Positions 16,225 to 25,500 of a stretch of 37,051 bases of DNA are shown piece after piece. This DNA comes from Moorena bouillonii PNG (GTDB taxonomy: Bacteria > Cyanobacteriota > Cyanobacteriia > Cyanobacteriales > Coleofasciculaceae). The position numbers and the translations under genes were made by a program. The number at the start of each line of letters is the position of its first letter. The first letter of the stretch is position 1. Below the pieces are notes generated by a model. The model ran no database searches. It had not been told where the DNA came from and saw nothing but the letters and a program-made list of their open reading frames with translations. Location: positions 6,988,683 to 7,025,733 of the forward strand of contig NZ_MKZS01000001.1 in the NCBI RefSeq assembly GCF_001942495.1, in the 5' to 3' direction.

Positions 16225-17668
16225 CTAAGATTCATCAAAAAAAGAATTATGACAAAATAGCCAAGTACGGGCAATATCATCTAATCTTCTTAAACCACGC
16301 CAAAGAGTTTTAACTCCAGGAGCACCATCAGATTTTCGCCCCAAGAAACCTCCCAATTGTGCAATCCAACCAATAACTTCTCCTAAAGTAGGAGGACGAG
16401 TAAAGGGATATTTTTTTTCATGAATAGTAGCGTAAAGAGCTTGCCATTCATAAGGTTCTAAAACTACAGAACAATCCGTTTCAGGATGACAACGAGCTTG
16501 ATACGTAAGCCAAAGTAAACGCCAAGCCACAATCGAGTAAGTTGCCAGAGCCATCTCTAAACGTCGAGCAGTGTCTTGATGCAGTCGCTCATGGGGGAAA
16601 CCCCCAAGACCGCGCTGCATCGCTTCTTAATTGAAGTTTTTCCAGACCACAACCACTTTTTAAAGTATAGTGATAACGTTCGATTAGCCAACGATAACTA
16701 TACCATTTAACATAACGAATTGCCTGGGAGCAATTACTAATTGGTAAATTAGTCAGTAACAACCAACTAATTGGCTCTTCTGACAATGGTGGGTCTTCTT
16801 CTACCGCTAAAATGACTTGTAAGTTGATGGCTGCTAAGTGTTTTGGCCATGGACGGTTTTGAGGCGCTTTAATAGTTAAACTGGTAAACCTAATAGTTAA
16901 TTTAGCACGACGAGCTTTCCGATTTAAATTGCGTTTTAATTCTACAATTAGTTCTCCCTGAGGCTGAACTTCTTCTAGGGCTTCTTTTAAGTGTTGATCA
17001 GAGTCCATTAAACATCTGTTTTGAGTAGCTCTAATCAAGAAAGCTGACTCCAAACTACTACAGGCAGCAAATAAATCCTAAAAATCGGCTTCTCTATCGG
17101 CAATAGTCACGACTTTTTGACCAGAAGTAATTAACTCTTTTGTTGCCCTTAATCCCAATAACCATTTATTACTTTCCTTGGTAATGGTTGGTTTTTGATG
17201 ACGGGTTGACGCTTTTCCTAATTCTAATATGTCTGAAGCCCATACTTGTTGGTTTATCAGTCCTAAGGGAATTCCTTCTGTGGTCACTGCTATAGTCGAG
17301 TGTACTTTCAAACCCCATGAATATTTACTATCAAGATATCCCATTCCTTGAGTAGCTGGATGATTAGTATAATTGAATTCTGTTGTATCCTGAATAGCTA
17401 AGATCCAATCCTGTTCTGTAATTCTTTTTAGAGTCGAATCGATGTGAGCTTGTCTAATCTGTTCTGGTTTTATATATGGGGAGTCCCAAAAGTCATAAGT
17501 GGCTTTGGTGGCTGCCCAAGTCCCACAGGCTTCTGGCACAGTTGCTGACGGTTTTTTAGATAGATTATCTACGATGAGGATTAATCTTTTGGTTCGTCGA
17601 ACATCTCCCAATTGAGCATTTTTTAATTCGGCTGTAGCCCACCCTGACATCAGCTTGCTCCTATACAT
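16225..17668 (-). pseudogene. inactivated IS4-family (Tn5-like) transposase
   Basis: The transposase starts at 17668 (MYRSKLMSGWATAELKNAQL). It has the Tn5-type N-terminal domain, the first Asp in ILAIQDTTEF, the second in TIADREADF, and the Glu region YRWLIERYHYTLKSGCG. Two lesions kill it. First, an in-frame TAG at 17078-17080 follows EADF, where a Tyr is expected (DF-stop-DLFAA). Second, a 46-base insertion of a dispersed repeat near 16573-16620 shifts the frame between LQLRSDA and TARRLEMALATYS. The rest of the C-terminus continues in the new frame to 16225. Unless the stop is read through, no active enzyme is made. Confidence 0.85.
16573..16628. repeat. dispersed about 50-bp palindromic repeat inside a transposase
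   Basis: The sequence GTCTTGATGCAGTCGCTCAT, then GGGGGAAACCCCC, then AAGACCGCGCTGCATCGCTT has a central GGGGG/CCCCC hairpin and outer GATGCAG/CTGCATC dyad. About 46 bases interrupt the IS4/Tn5-like coding frame here. A second copy, itself interrupted, is at 32501-32658. Confidence 0.85.
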
Positions 17669-17917
17669 TTGCTTTCATATTCTAATATGAAGATAGGATC
17701 AATTTCCTGATATCTACCCCTATCACGCACACCCGAGGGTACCCTGAGCCTCAAAATTATCTCCTGATCAATGTCAACTAAATTAACATGATTCCCCCAA
17801 AATCCCCTCGTGCCTATCACGATTTTTCGCTCCTTTTTGGCAAAAGGCTTTTCCTATACAAACTGAGCGAGAACGTGGGACGTCAAGTTTTTTGATCACA
17901 GGAATCATATCAAGTTA

Positions 17918-17960
17918 CTTTTGTCAAGTTTTTTGTAAAGAAATATGTTTATAAAGCATA
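17918..17960. repeat. inverted repeat copy 2 (partner at 15796-15838)
   Basis: This is the minus-strand copy of the approximately 40-base sequence at 15796-15838. It lies just inside the right end of the composite insertion, next to the radical SAM N-terminal fragment. Confidence 0.85.
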
Positions 17961-17997
17961 GCTGTAAGGACGGGGCGCGATTACCCAAATTTTTTGG

Positions 17998-18498
17998 TAA
18001 ATCGTAGCGGGGAATTGGTGTTTTGGTGACATCTGCCCTTTCGCCATGAGCACGGAATACCCCCGAAGTCTCTCCCAGAGCCAGTGCTTCAACAAATCTC
18101 GGTAGGGTAATCTCACCCTCATCTAAAATCAGAAAGTCTACTCCTGCTTCTTGAGCTTCCTCTGCTATAGAGGTGACATAGGGACCACCGACGGCTACCA
18201 ATTTGCCCCGCCTTTTCCCCTCCCCAATCAGGTGGAGCAGATCGGGTTTCTGGACAATCATACCGGAAACGATCACCACATCTGCCCATTCCCAGTCAGC
18301 GTCAGTTTCTAAACTAACATTACGGTCTACTAAGCGGAATTCCCAGGTTTGAGGAAGAATAGCTGCTACGGTAATCAGACCCATCGGGGGTTGAGCGACT
18401 TTGCAGCCGATCAGTTCTATGGCTTTATCAAAAGACCAATAGGATTTGGTGAACAGAGGAGACAGGAGTAAAACTCTCACGTTTGATGTTGAAATCAA
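17998..18498 (-). pseudogene. N-terminal cobalamin-binding fragment of the split radical SAM gene
   Basis: The first 167 or so residues, MISTSNVRVLLLSPLFTKSY to KTPIPRYDL, form a Rossmann-like B12-binding domain (VVIVSGMIVQ, KLVAVGGPYVTS, LILDEGEITLPRFVEAL). These precede the radical SAM core in BchE/HpnP-like enzymes. After RYDL the frame enters foreign sequence and stops after about 30 residues at 17905. The family acts on diverse substrates; the specific role of this gene before breakage is unknown. With core and C-terminal domain separated by two insertions, the enzyme cannot be made. Confidence 0.87.
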
Positions 18499-18532
18499 GA
18501 ATAGTAAAATACTATAGCAGTTCTCAATTTAG

Positions 18533-18600
18533 GGAATCGGGAATCGGGAATCGGGAGTCGGGAATCGGGAGTCGGGAATCGGGAGTCGGGAATCGGGAGT
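18533..18600. repeat. heptamer tandem repeat (GGGAATC/GGGAGTC)n
   Basis: About nine 7-base units alternate between GGGAATC and GGGAGTC just upstream of the radical SAM fragment, an STRR-like tract. The same unit occurs at 12673-12712. Confidence 0.9.
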
Positions 18601-18605
18601 AGCAG

Positions 18606-18754
18606 TAGGGTGGGCAAATTTTGAGAATTTGATCATTTCGTCAGGTATGATGCCGATTTGCCCACCAAACCAGATCAGGGGTAGGGTGGGCAAATTTGGA
18701 GAATTTGATGATTTGACCAGCTCTGATGCCGATTTGCCCACCAAACCAGATCAG
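18606..18754. repeat. two copies of a 73-bp GGGTGGGCAAAT repeat
   Basis: Each copy starts TAGGGTGGGCAAATT and ends ATTTGCCCACC followed by AAACCAGATCAGG, so the ends form an inverted repeat around an AT-rich loop. Copies lie at 18606-18679 and 18682-18754. A third is at 19750-19819. They resemble a small mobile hairpin repeat. Confidence 0.88.
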
Positions 18755-18831
18755 GCGATCGCACTGCAACTAAATTTAGTTGCATGATCGGGTAATACTT
18801 TTTACAATTAATTACTAGATTGGGTGTCAAG

Positions 18832-19086
18832 ATGACTCGACAAGAGAAGCTGATCAAACGTCTTCTAAGTAAGCCGAAGGATTTTACTTGGAATGAATTG
18901 ACCAAGCTTTTGTCCGGACTCGGCTTTGAGGAGGTCAAAGGTGGAAAAACAGGCGGTTCAAGGCGGCGATTCATTAACTCTGATGGCGTGGCGATCGCTC
19001 TACACAAGCCTCATCCTCACAACACACTCAAGAAGTATCAGATTGAGCAAACGATCGATATTCTTAGGCACGAAGGATTGTTATGA
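18832..19086 (+). CDS. hicA-like: HicA-like mRNA interferase toxin
   Basis: The 84-residue protein has the double-stranded-RNA-binding-like HicA (YcfA) fold: MTRQEKLIKRLLSKPKDF, GFEEVKGGKTGGSRRRF, and ALHKPHPHNTLKKYQI. HicA toxins cleave mRNA. In classical HicA a His sits in the GSH motif; here the equivalent stretch reads GSRRRF, so either this subfamily uses the downstream HKPHPH histidines or activity is altered. I chose ATG 18832 over the TTG four codons upstream. The stop overlaps the next start (ATGA at 19083-19086), indicating translational coupling with the antitoxin. Confidence 0.8.
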   Translation: MTRQEKLIKRLLSKPKDFTWNELTKLLSGLGFEEVKGGKTGGSRRRFINSDGVAIALHKPHPHNTLKKYQIEQTIDILRHEGLL

Positions 19087-19415
19087 ATAACTTGATGAAA
19101 TACAAGGAATACCTGGGCTCGGTAAATTACAATGATGAGGATGAGATTTTATACGGGAAAGTAGAGTATATTCGTAGCCTGATCAGTTATGAAGGTCAGG
19201 ATGTTGAATCTCTTCGCGCCAGTTTTCACGAAGCAGTGGATGATTACCTAGAGCTTTGTCAACTCAAAGGGATAGAACCGGAAAAGCCTTTCAAGGGAAG
19301 CTTTAACATCAGACCTGGAACCGACCTTCATCGACGTGCTGCCTACGCAGCTATTGAACAAGGGATAAACTTGAACCAGCTAGTGACAGAGGCACTTGAG
19401 CAGTATCTCAGATAA
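19083..19415 (+). CDS. hicB-like: HicB-like antitoxin
   Basis: The 110-residue HicB-family protein has a degraded RNase H-like N-terminal domain (LGSVNYNDEDEILYGKVEYI, SLRASFHEAVDDYLELC) and a C-terminal ribbon-helix-helix or Arc-like part (FNIRPGTDLHRRAAYAAIEQ, NLNQLVTEALEQYL). It should bind the HicA-like toxin and probably repress the operon. The 4-base overlap with hicA and the toxin-first order match the family. Confidence 0.88.
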   Translation: MNNLMKYKEYLGSVNYNDEDEILYGKVEYIRSLISYEGQDVESLRASFHEAVDDYLELCQLKGIEPEKPFKGSFNIRPGTDLHRRAAYAAIEQGINLNQLVTEALEQYLR

Positions 19416-20159
19416 CCGCTTGACCCTGCTTCAAGCGAAAGGCGGCGGAGTGGGAGCGATCGCACTCATGCACTGCCAACCTAGGGTGTGGGGTGTGGGG
19501 TGTGGGGTGTGGGGTGTGGGGTAGGCTGTTTATTATGGGCCTTTTTCGCGGGAGATCGTTCACACCGGGATTGAGCTTTGCTCACGCTACGCGAACGCGT
19601 ACGGCGATAACGCCCAGAATGGATATCTAGCAAGAGATACACTGTCTCATACTATCAGACAAAAAGGAAGTGCATGAAGTTTAAGCTATGGCCATCGCAC
19701 AAAGTGAACAGCCTACTGCCAACCCTACAAGAACTAGCAACAGTAGGGGTAGGGTGGGCAAATTGTGAGAATTTGATGATTTGACCAGCTCGCCCATTTG
19801 CTCACCAAACCAGATCAGGCGATCGCACTGGTCTCATTTGTGCTATGTTTTAATTCGAGTGATGGGTTGTTATTGTGCCGTTTGCATCTACGCTAAATTC
19901 GGTCTCAAATGGTATGGGTTTAGTGTCGCCAGAAATGCAGTTGTTAGACTGACCAATAATAGTGAATATCGGATCAGTCAATTCATGGATAATTAGGTTT
20001 TAAAAACGGTGTTTTTTTTGGTATAATTTAGTTGATAAAACAGAAGTTCAGAAATGATTCAGCAACGGTTACATTGTGAATCATTTCTGATGGCTATTCG
20101 GTTCCAATTCGGCTAAAATTATTCGCTAAAACTAGACTATTTGGTAAAACTAGTTAGTG
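19416..20159. other. 744-base intergenic region with repeats
   Basis: It holds a GGGTGTG heptamer tract (about 19482-19523), HIP1 sites, one CACGCTACGCGAA motif (19583-19595), and the third GGGTGGGCAAAT repeat (19750-19819). A short open frame at 19781-19996 begins inside this repeat and shows no family features. The AT-rich 19990-20150 probably includes the downstream region of the DUF3134-like gene; nothing else is recognisable. Confidence 0.6.
19750..19819. repeat. third copy of the GGGTGGGCAAAT repeat
   Basis: This copy matches those at 18606-18754 but with a changed right arm (ATTTGCTCACC for ATTTGCCCACC). Like copy 2 it is followed by CGATCGCACTG. Together the copies bracket the hicAB pair. 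Confidence 0.85.
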
Positions 20160-20381
20160 TTAATTCAAACTTTCTTCCTCCTCCTCGTAGCTATTGTCCT
20201 CTACCCCCATCAGTTCAGAGATTTCTACGTCATCACCTAGGGGATTTTCTTCCTCTAAAATCTCCCGTGGGATCAGGCGATTATTAGACTCTAACCAATC
20301 TAAAAGGGAAGTTTCTTGCTTAAGGGGAATGACCTCAGCGAGTTGATCACGATGTAGTTCACGTAGAGCAGGATTGTACAT
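20160..20381 (-). CDS. DUF3134-like conserved cyanobacterial protein
   Basis: The 73-residue acidic protein has the conserved N-terminal block MYNPALRELHRDQLAEVIPL and then SLLDWLESNNRLI, ending in an Asp/Glu-rich tail (DNSYEEEEESLN). Small proteins of this type are widespread in cyanobacteria with no known role. It is divergent from the PAP/fibrillin gene (73 bases between starts), so they may share a regulatory region. Confidence 0.75.
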   Translation of the reverse strand: MYNPALRELHRDQLAEVIPLKQETSLLDWLESNNRLIPREILEEENPLGDDVEISELMGVEDNSYEEEEESLN

Positions 20382-20454
20382 AGGCGTCTTCAGCTAATAT
20401 GGACAAGGTGAAAACCTTTAACTTTGAGTCTAGCAGTCAGCTAGAGGAAATTTT

Positions 20455-21039
20455 ATGATTGGCAAGGCGGAACTCTTAGAAGCGATCGCAGGAAAGAATC
20501 GTGGTCTATTAGCAAGCAAAACCGATAAAACAGCAATACTCGCAGCAGTTACTCAACTGGAAGGGAGAAACCCCACCCCTCGACCCCTTGAGGCGCAAGA
20601 CTTGCTAGATGGTAACTGGCGTCTGCTATATACCACGAGTCAAGAACTTTTGAATCTTGACGGATTTCCCTTGGTACAACTGGGTCAAATCTACCAATTT
20701 GTTCGTACCTCAGATACTAAAATTTACAACATCGCTGAATTATCTGGTATTCCTTATCTCGAAGGTGTTGTCTGTGTTTGTGCTAAATTTGAGCCAGTAT
20801 CTCAATGCCGGGTTAATGTTAGGTTCGAGAGGTCTATCATTGGCCTACAAAGCTTGCTGAGCTATAGCTCTGCCAATGATTTCATTGAGCAAATCGAAGC
20901 TGGCAAAAAGTTCCCAGCTATTGACTTTCCCATCAATAGGGACAACCAACAGGGTTGGTTAGAGATCACCTATCTTGACGATGACCTGCGCATTGGACGG
21001 GGGAATCAGGGGAGTTTGTTTGTGTTAACCAAGAAATAA
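20455..21039 (+). CDS. PAP/fibrillin family protein
   Basis: The 194-residue protein belongs to the plastid-lipid-associated protein/fibrillin family, lipocalin-like proteins tied to thylakoid membranes and lipid or carotenoid handling. Family features are the N-terminal helix AELLEAIAGKNRGLLA, the conserved LLDGNWRLLYTTSQELL, the internal QIYQFVR strands, and the C-terminal LEITYLDDDLRIGRGNQGS followed by LFVLTKK. It looks complete. The precise lipid or pigment bound is unknown. The start ATG at 20455 follows an AGAGGAAA purine-rich site. Confidence 0.9.
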   Translation: MIGKAELLEAIAGKNRGLLASKTDKTAILAAVTQLEGRNPTPRPLEAQDLLDGNWRLLYTTSQELLNLDGFPLVQLGQIYQFVRTSDTKIYNIAELSGIPYLEGVVCVCAKFEPVSQCRVNVRFERSIIGLQSLLSYSSANDFIEQIEAGKKFPAIDFPINRDNQQGWLEITYLDDDLRIGRGNQGSLFVLTKK

Positions 21040-21040
21040 G

Positions 21041-21080
21041 TAGGGAGTAGGGAGTAGGGAGTAGGGAGTAGGGAGTAGGG
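21041..21080. repeat. heptamer tandem repeat (GGGAGTA)n
   Basis: Five GGGAGTA units follow the PAP/fibrillin stop codon directly. The unit is the same as at 2651-2681. A CAACAAACAACTGT duplication lies at about 21140-21172. Confidence 0.88.
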
Positions 21081-21184
21081 GTTGGGAAAATTGAGTGTAC
21101 CTCATAACTATGATCAACGCTATATCTGTTCCCTAACCCTCAACAAACAACTGTCAACAAACAACTGTCAACAGTGATCATGTA

Positions 21185-22183
21185 TTAGTAACCAGCCTCT
21201 TCTTCGTATTCTGGAGCTTTCTTTTTCTCAGGAATGTTGACTCGCGGTGCTTTGTAAGGCTCTGGGGAGCGGTCATCATCCCAGGCATCACCCTCGACTT
21301 CGTACTTGTCATAGTCCTGGGTGTTAGTTTTACCATAGTTTGGCTCAGGTGAGCTATAGACTGGCTGCTCGTAGCGCACTGGCTGAGGGGACTCTTCCCG
21401 TTCATCGCTCCAGTTATCTTCTTCTAATCTGGCTTCGACATACTTCTTCGGAACTGGTGCTTCTCGTCTGATCGGCTCTAGTTCTGGCTCTTGCCAATCG
21501 TCATCCCAGGCATCTTGAGCTCGGTTGGCATTCTCTACTGTCTGAGAGATCGGAGTACGTATTGGAATCCCGGTTCCCAGTTGATTTTCTGGTCTAGCCG
21601 TTGGAGTATAGTAGGGGTCTTCTGTGTCCTTTTCCCAAGGGGGTCTGCCAACCCCCATACGTTCTAATACCCCGACGGTTAACTGGACCAGATGCTCTTG
21701 AGCTTCCTCAAATACAATTAATCGGTCTGGACCACTGCTGACAATTTCATCAATGGGTAGCTCATAAGTACTAATAACCTGGTCGGGTATTTGGGGCAAC
21801 CCTATCGATGCAATGATTAGGGCGGAAACGGTGCCATCTTCTACATTGAACTTGAAGCCTCTAACCCGACCTAAGAGTTCACCGGTTTCGGTGATCACTT
21901 CGCTGTTAATCAGGGTACTATAGGCATCGACATCAATATCTTCGATAACGTCTTGATCATCTACCAGGATGACATCACCAAATTGTCGAATGCTGCTCAG
22001 GAGCATGTACTTTGGCATACCGGCTACTGCCAGGAGGTTGTCTCGCAGACCCAGTGCCACAACCTGGCGTCTGTCTATATCTACCAAGAGCTCCTTGACG
22101 ACTCCGAGGCGTTTGCCATTGTCACGGGTAATTACCTGAGTATTTAAGATATCGGAGCGTGGACGAATTTGTTCCGTTGTCAT
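21185..22183 (-). CDS. PRC-barrel domain protein
   Basis: The 332-residue protein has two tandem PRC-barrel domains. The first runs about 10-75 (ITRDNGKRLGVVKELLVDID, VVALGLRD), the second about 90-170 (VITETGELLGRVRGFKFNVE, GTVSALIIAS). A low-complexity acidic and Pro-rich tail with repeated DAWDDDW and PEPNYGK-like segments follows. PRC-barrels occur in photosynthetic reaction-centre H subunits and RNA-processing factors, so the fold alone does not give a role. The tail is probably disordered. It lies downstream of smc in the same direction, 347 bases away. Confidence 0.85.
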   Translation of the reverse strand: MTTEQIRPRSDILNTQVITRDNGKRLGVVKELLVDIDRRQVVALGLRDNLLAVAGMPKYMLLSSIRQFGDVILVDDQDVIEDIDVDAYSTLINSEVITETGELLGRVRGFKFNVEDGTVSALIIASIGLPQIPDQVISTYELPIDEIVSSGPDRLIVFEEAQEHLVQLTVGVLERMGVGRPPWEKDTEDPYYTPTARPENQLGTGIPIRTPISQTVENANRAQDAWDDDWQEPELEPIRREAPVPKKYVEARLEEDNWSDEREESPQPVRYEQPVYSSPEPNYGKTNTQDYDKYEVEGDAWDDDRSPEPYKAPRVNIPEKKKAPEYEEEAGY

Positions 22184-22530
22184 TATATCTCGCTTTTCCT
22201 GAGCTATACTCCTGATGGATTAAAAATAAATAATACGTGAGCATTAATTACGTGAGCATTCAGCTAAAGGCCTTGGCCGTTGGCCACGCTACGCGAATGG
22301 CCACGCTACGCGAACAGCTTTCAGCTAAGGTAATGCCACCCTGAGGTTAATCAACAGACTACAGAGGTTATATATAACCTCTGAACATCGGTTTTTTTTC
22401 CTACATCACCCCCTTCGGACGAGGGGTTCGTGGGTCGGTTCTCTCCAAAATCAATCATGAATAGCTTATAGCTGATCAGCCTTGGGCTTAATGCTTACAA
22501 TAATACTGGATTTGATGAATGGGATTTTAT
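22184..22530. other. intergenic region with palindromes
   Basis: Two CACGCTACGCGAA motifs are at 22285-22297 and 22302-22314, in tandem, within GGCCGTTGGCCACGCTACGCG-type sequence. A palindrome lies at 22362-22383. The rest shows no open frame with family features. Confidence 0.6.
22362..22383 (+). terminator. perfect 22-base palindrome followed by T8
   Basis: CAGAGGTTATA followed by TATAACCTCTG is a perfect palindrome, and a run of eight T lies seven bases further on (22392-22399). As a plus-strand intrinsic terminator it would have no gene upstream on that strand, so its role is unclear. It could act as a binding site in front of the PRC-barrel gene. Confidence 0.35.
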
Positions 22531-25500
22531 CTAGTTAACCGTACTTTTGGGTGATAGTTTTAAACCCAATACTTGAGTGTATGCTCCCCTGGCTTGGGTA
22601 ACACCAATGGTGCGTTGAGCAGACTCAATCATAGGACGGCGTAAGCTCACTACAATAAATTGCGCAAGTTTAGCCTGTTGTTTGATCATTTTAGCTAATC
22701 GCTGGACATTTGCCCCGTCCAAAAACATATCGACTTCATCAAAAGCATAAAATGGCGAGGGACGGTAGCGTTGTAGGGCAAAGATAAAGCTAAGGGCTGT
22801 GAGGGATTTTTCTCCTCCTGACATAGATGCTAGCCGCCGCACCGGTTTACCTTTGGGGTGTGCCACCAGGTTTAGTCCACCGCTAAAGGGGTCCTCTGGA
22901 TCATCGAGTTGTAAATAACCATCCCCATCGGACAGTTCAGCAAAGATGGCTTGGAAATTTTCATTGACGGCATCAAAGGCTTCTTTGAAAGCACGGTATC
23001 TCAAGGTGGTAAAGTTTTCTATCCTTAGCAACAGTTCAGTACGTTCACCAGCTATGGTTTCGAGTTTCTCAGACAGTTCTTGGAGGCGAGCTTGAGTTCG
23101 GTCATATTCTTCTAAGGCCAGCATATTCACGGGTTCCATAGCCTGTAGACGTTTCTGTCCGTTGCGCAGTTCCTTTTGTAGTTGTTCTAGTTGAGCAGCT
23201 AGGGAGTCAAGGGCAATTCCCTCTGAGCTTTTTTTATCACTAGAGGGGGAATTTTTTTTGACAATTGGAGGTATTTCTGGTATTGGGTCTGGTAATTCAG
23301 CAGCTTGGTCTTGGAGTTGAGTTTGGAGACTAGCAAGTTTTTCTACTCTAGCAGACTGGGTTTCTTGAAGTTTTTGCTGTTGCCAAGAGGTTTCTTGGTG
23401 TTGTTGGCGCAGTTTTTGTAGGTGTTGCTCGGTGCGATCGCGTTTTTGTTTCTCTTGCCCCAATTTCTCCTCTAACTGGCGTAAGGCAAATGTCGTTTCG
23501 GTAATTTGCTTGGTGAGTGTTTCTAAGTGAGTGTTAATTGCTGATTGCTGCTGTTGCCAAGATTCGATTTGGGTTTGATAGTCTGCTATTTTGCGGTGGC
23601 CTTCGGTAAGTTGATCCCTCAGGCGCTGTTGCTGATTCTCCTTCTGTTGTAGCTGTTTCTCGGTATTTCTCAAGGCTTGTTCACACTCGCGCAACTGAGC
23701 TTCTTGGGTTTTAATGATGTTCTGAATCTGTTGCCACTCGTTATGAGTTTGAGACTCCTCCAGTTGAGCCAGTTGTTGCCGTAAGTCGGCAAGTTGGGAT
23801 TCTTGTTGGGGTAACTCTATCGCTATGGTCTCTAGCCGTTGAGTAGCGGCGGAGAGTTCTTGGTTGTTTTTAGCCAGAAGCGTACGCATTTGGCCTTGAT
23901 TGCTCTGAGATTGCTCAATTTCCCTTTGTAACTGTTCCAAACGTAATTTGGTTTCCGAGTGTTTTGCCCTAGTTTCTGTCAATTCCTGGGTAATTTGTTT
24001 GACCGAGGCAGATTCGGTAGTAATCAATCCCTCGCAATGGTGTAATATCTGTTCAATTTCCCCTAACCGGGTTCGCAAGCTACGGATTTCAGAGGACTCC
24101 ATGGTGTCACTGGTACCAAAGTGCAATCCCGAACGGTGACTGGTGCTACCACCAGTCATGGCACCGCTTATTTCCAAGATTTCCCCATCTAGGGTAACAA
24201 TGCGGTGTTTGCCCAAGTAGGTACGGGCATCATTGAGAGTTTCAAAGACTACTGTAGACCCAAACACGTAGGCAAAGACTTTTTGGTAACGGGGGTCGCA
24301 ATCGATTAGCTTAATGGCGTAGTCAACAAAGCCCTTAGCATACCGTAGCACAACCGTTTCGGTAAATGGCCTGGGTTGGATTTTGGTCAGAGGTAAGAAG
24401 GTGGCTCTGCCAGCGCGTTTTTGTTTGAGGAGTTCGATCCCAGCCGCTGCTACACTATCATCTTCTACCACTAAATTCCCGAGGCGTGCGCCAGCGGCAA
24501 TTTCTAGGGCTAGCTGATAGCGGGGTTCCACTCTACCCAATTGGGCGACTAATCCACAAACTCCCATTATACTACTTTCTAGGATAACTTTAGTAGCATA
24601 AGTCCCTTGGGCTTCTTGTTGAGCTTGGGCTTGGGCTTCTAGTTTATCGAGTTGCCGTTGTTTTTGCCGTTGTTCCCCGAGCAGGCGAGTTTGGGTTTGT
24701 TGTTGGAGTTGTAGTTGTTGTTCGGTATTCCCTAAGGATTGGGCGAGGGACTGGACTTGTTGGGAATAAGTGGTTAATTGAGTTTCTAATGCCACAGCTT
24801 GGGTTTGCTTGGTGGCGATTTCTGGTTCTAAGGTTTGCAGTTGCTGGGTTTGGTCTTGGATTTGCCGATTTAGCTGATTCTGACGCTCTTGGAGTTGAGC
24901 TTGCTCGGTGCGTTGGGGGTTGATGGTTTTGAGTAGGGTGTCGATCTCCTTGGTGAGGGTGGTTTGTTGTTGTACCCAGGCATCACTAGCGGCTGCGATC
25001 GCATTGGCTTGTTCTCGGCTTTGGTTGAGAGCAGCTTGAGCCTCATCCCGTGCCACTTGTAAGGAGGTTTTAGACAAGGTCTCTAGATCATTTTTTTCTG
25101 CGATCAACTGTTCCAGGGTTTGCTCGACTTGTTGAATTGTCTCTTGTGTACGTTGGAGATTAACAGCGGCATTTTGTAGGTTATCAGTTAGTTCCTGCTG
25201 TCGGGTTTGTAGTTGACGTTGTTCAGCTTGTTGAGTGGCAAGGGTGGATGCGATCGCAATTTGTTCTTCTTCTCCTAAGGCTTTGACCCGAGCATTGAGT
25301 TGGTCAAGTTCAGTGGTAGTTTGGTTAATTTGTTCCTCAATGCTAGTAATCTGAGCAATAAGCTGGGCTTTTTTTGTATTAGCAGCATCAATTTGCTGTT
25401 GGACTTGGGATACTTGCTTCTGGAGCAATCGCCATTTTAGAACAATTTCCCACTGTTGCTTTTGTTGGAGTTCAGCACGGAGTTTTTGATATTTCTCAGC

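Larger units (their letters stand above)
15338..17997. mobile_element. composite relic: IS605-type ends enclosing an IS4/Tn5-like element
   Basis: This block lies between RYDL and ELDAY of the radical SAM gene. Its left end (15341-15380) has TGACACTCCCCGCCC...GGACGGGG, a usual right end of cyanobacterial IS200/IS605 elements. Its right end (17975-17997) has a matching GGACGGGG-type sequence. No tnpB remains. Inside are a MITE-like unit, a dead IS4/Tn5-like transposase and a 40-bp inverted repeat pair. The exact nesting order is inference. Confidence 0.6.

Noticed and set aside
19781-19996. 71-codon open frame on the plus strand
   Set aside because: It starts inside a dispersed repeat, has no family match that I recognise, and lacks a ribosome-binding site.
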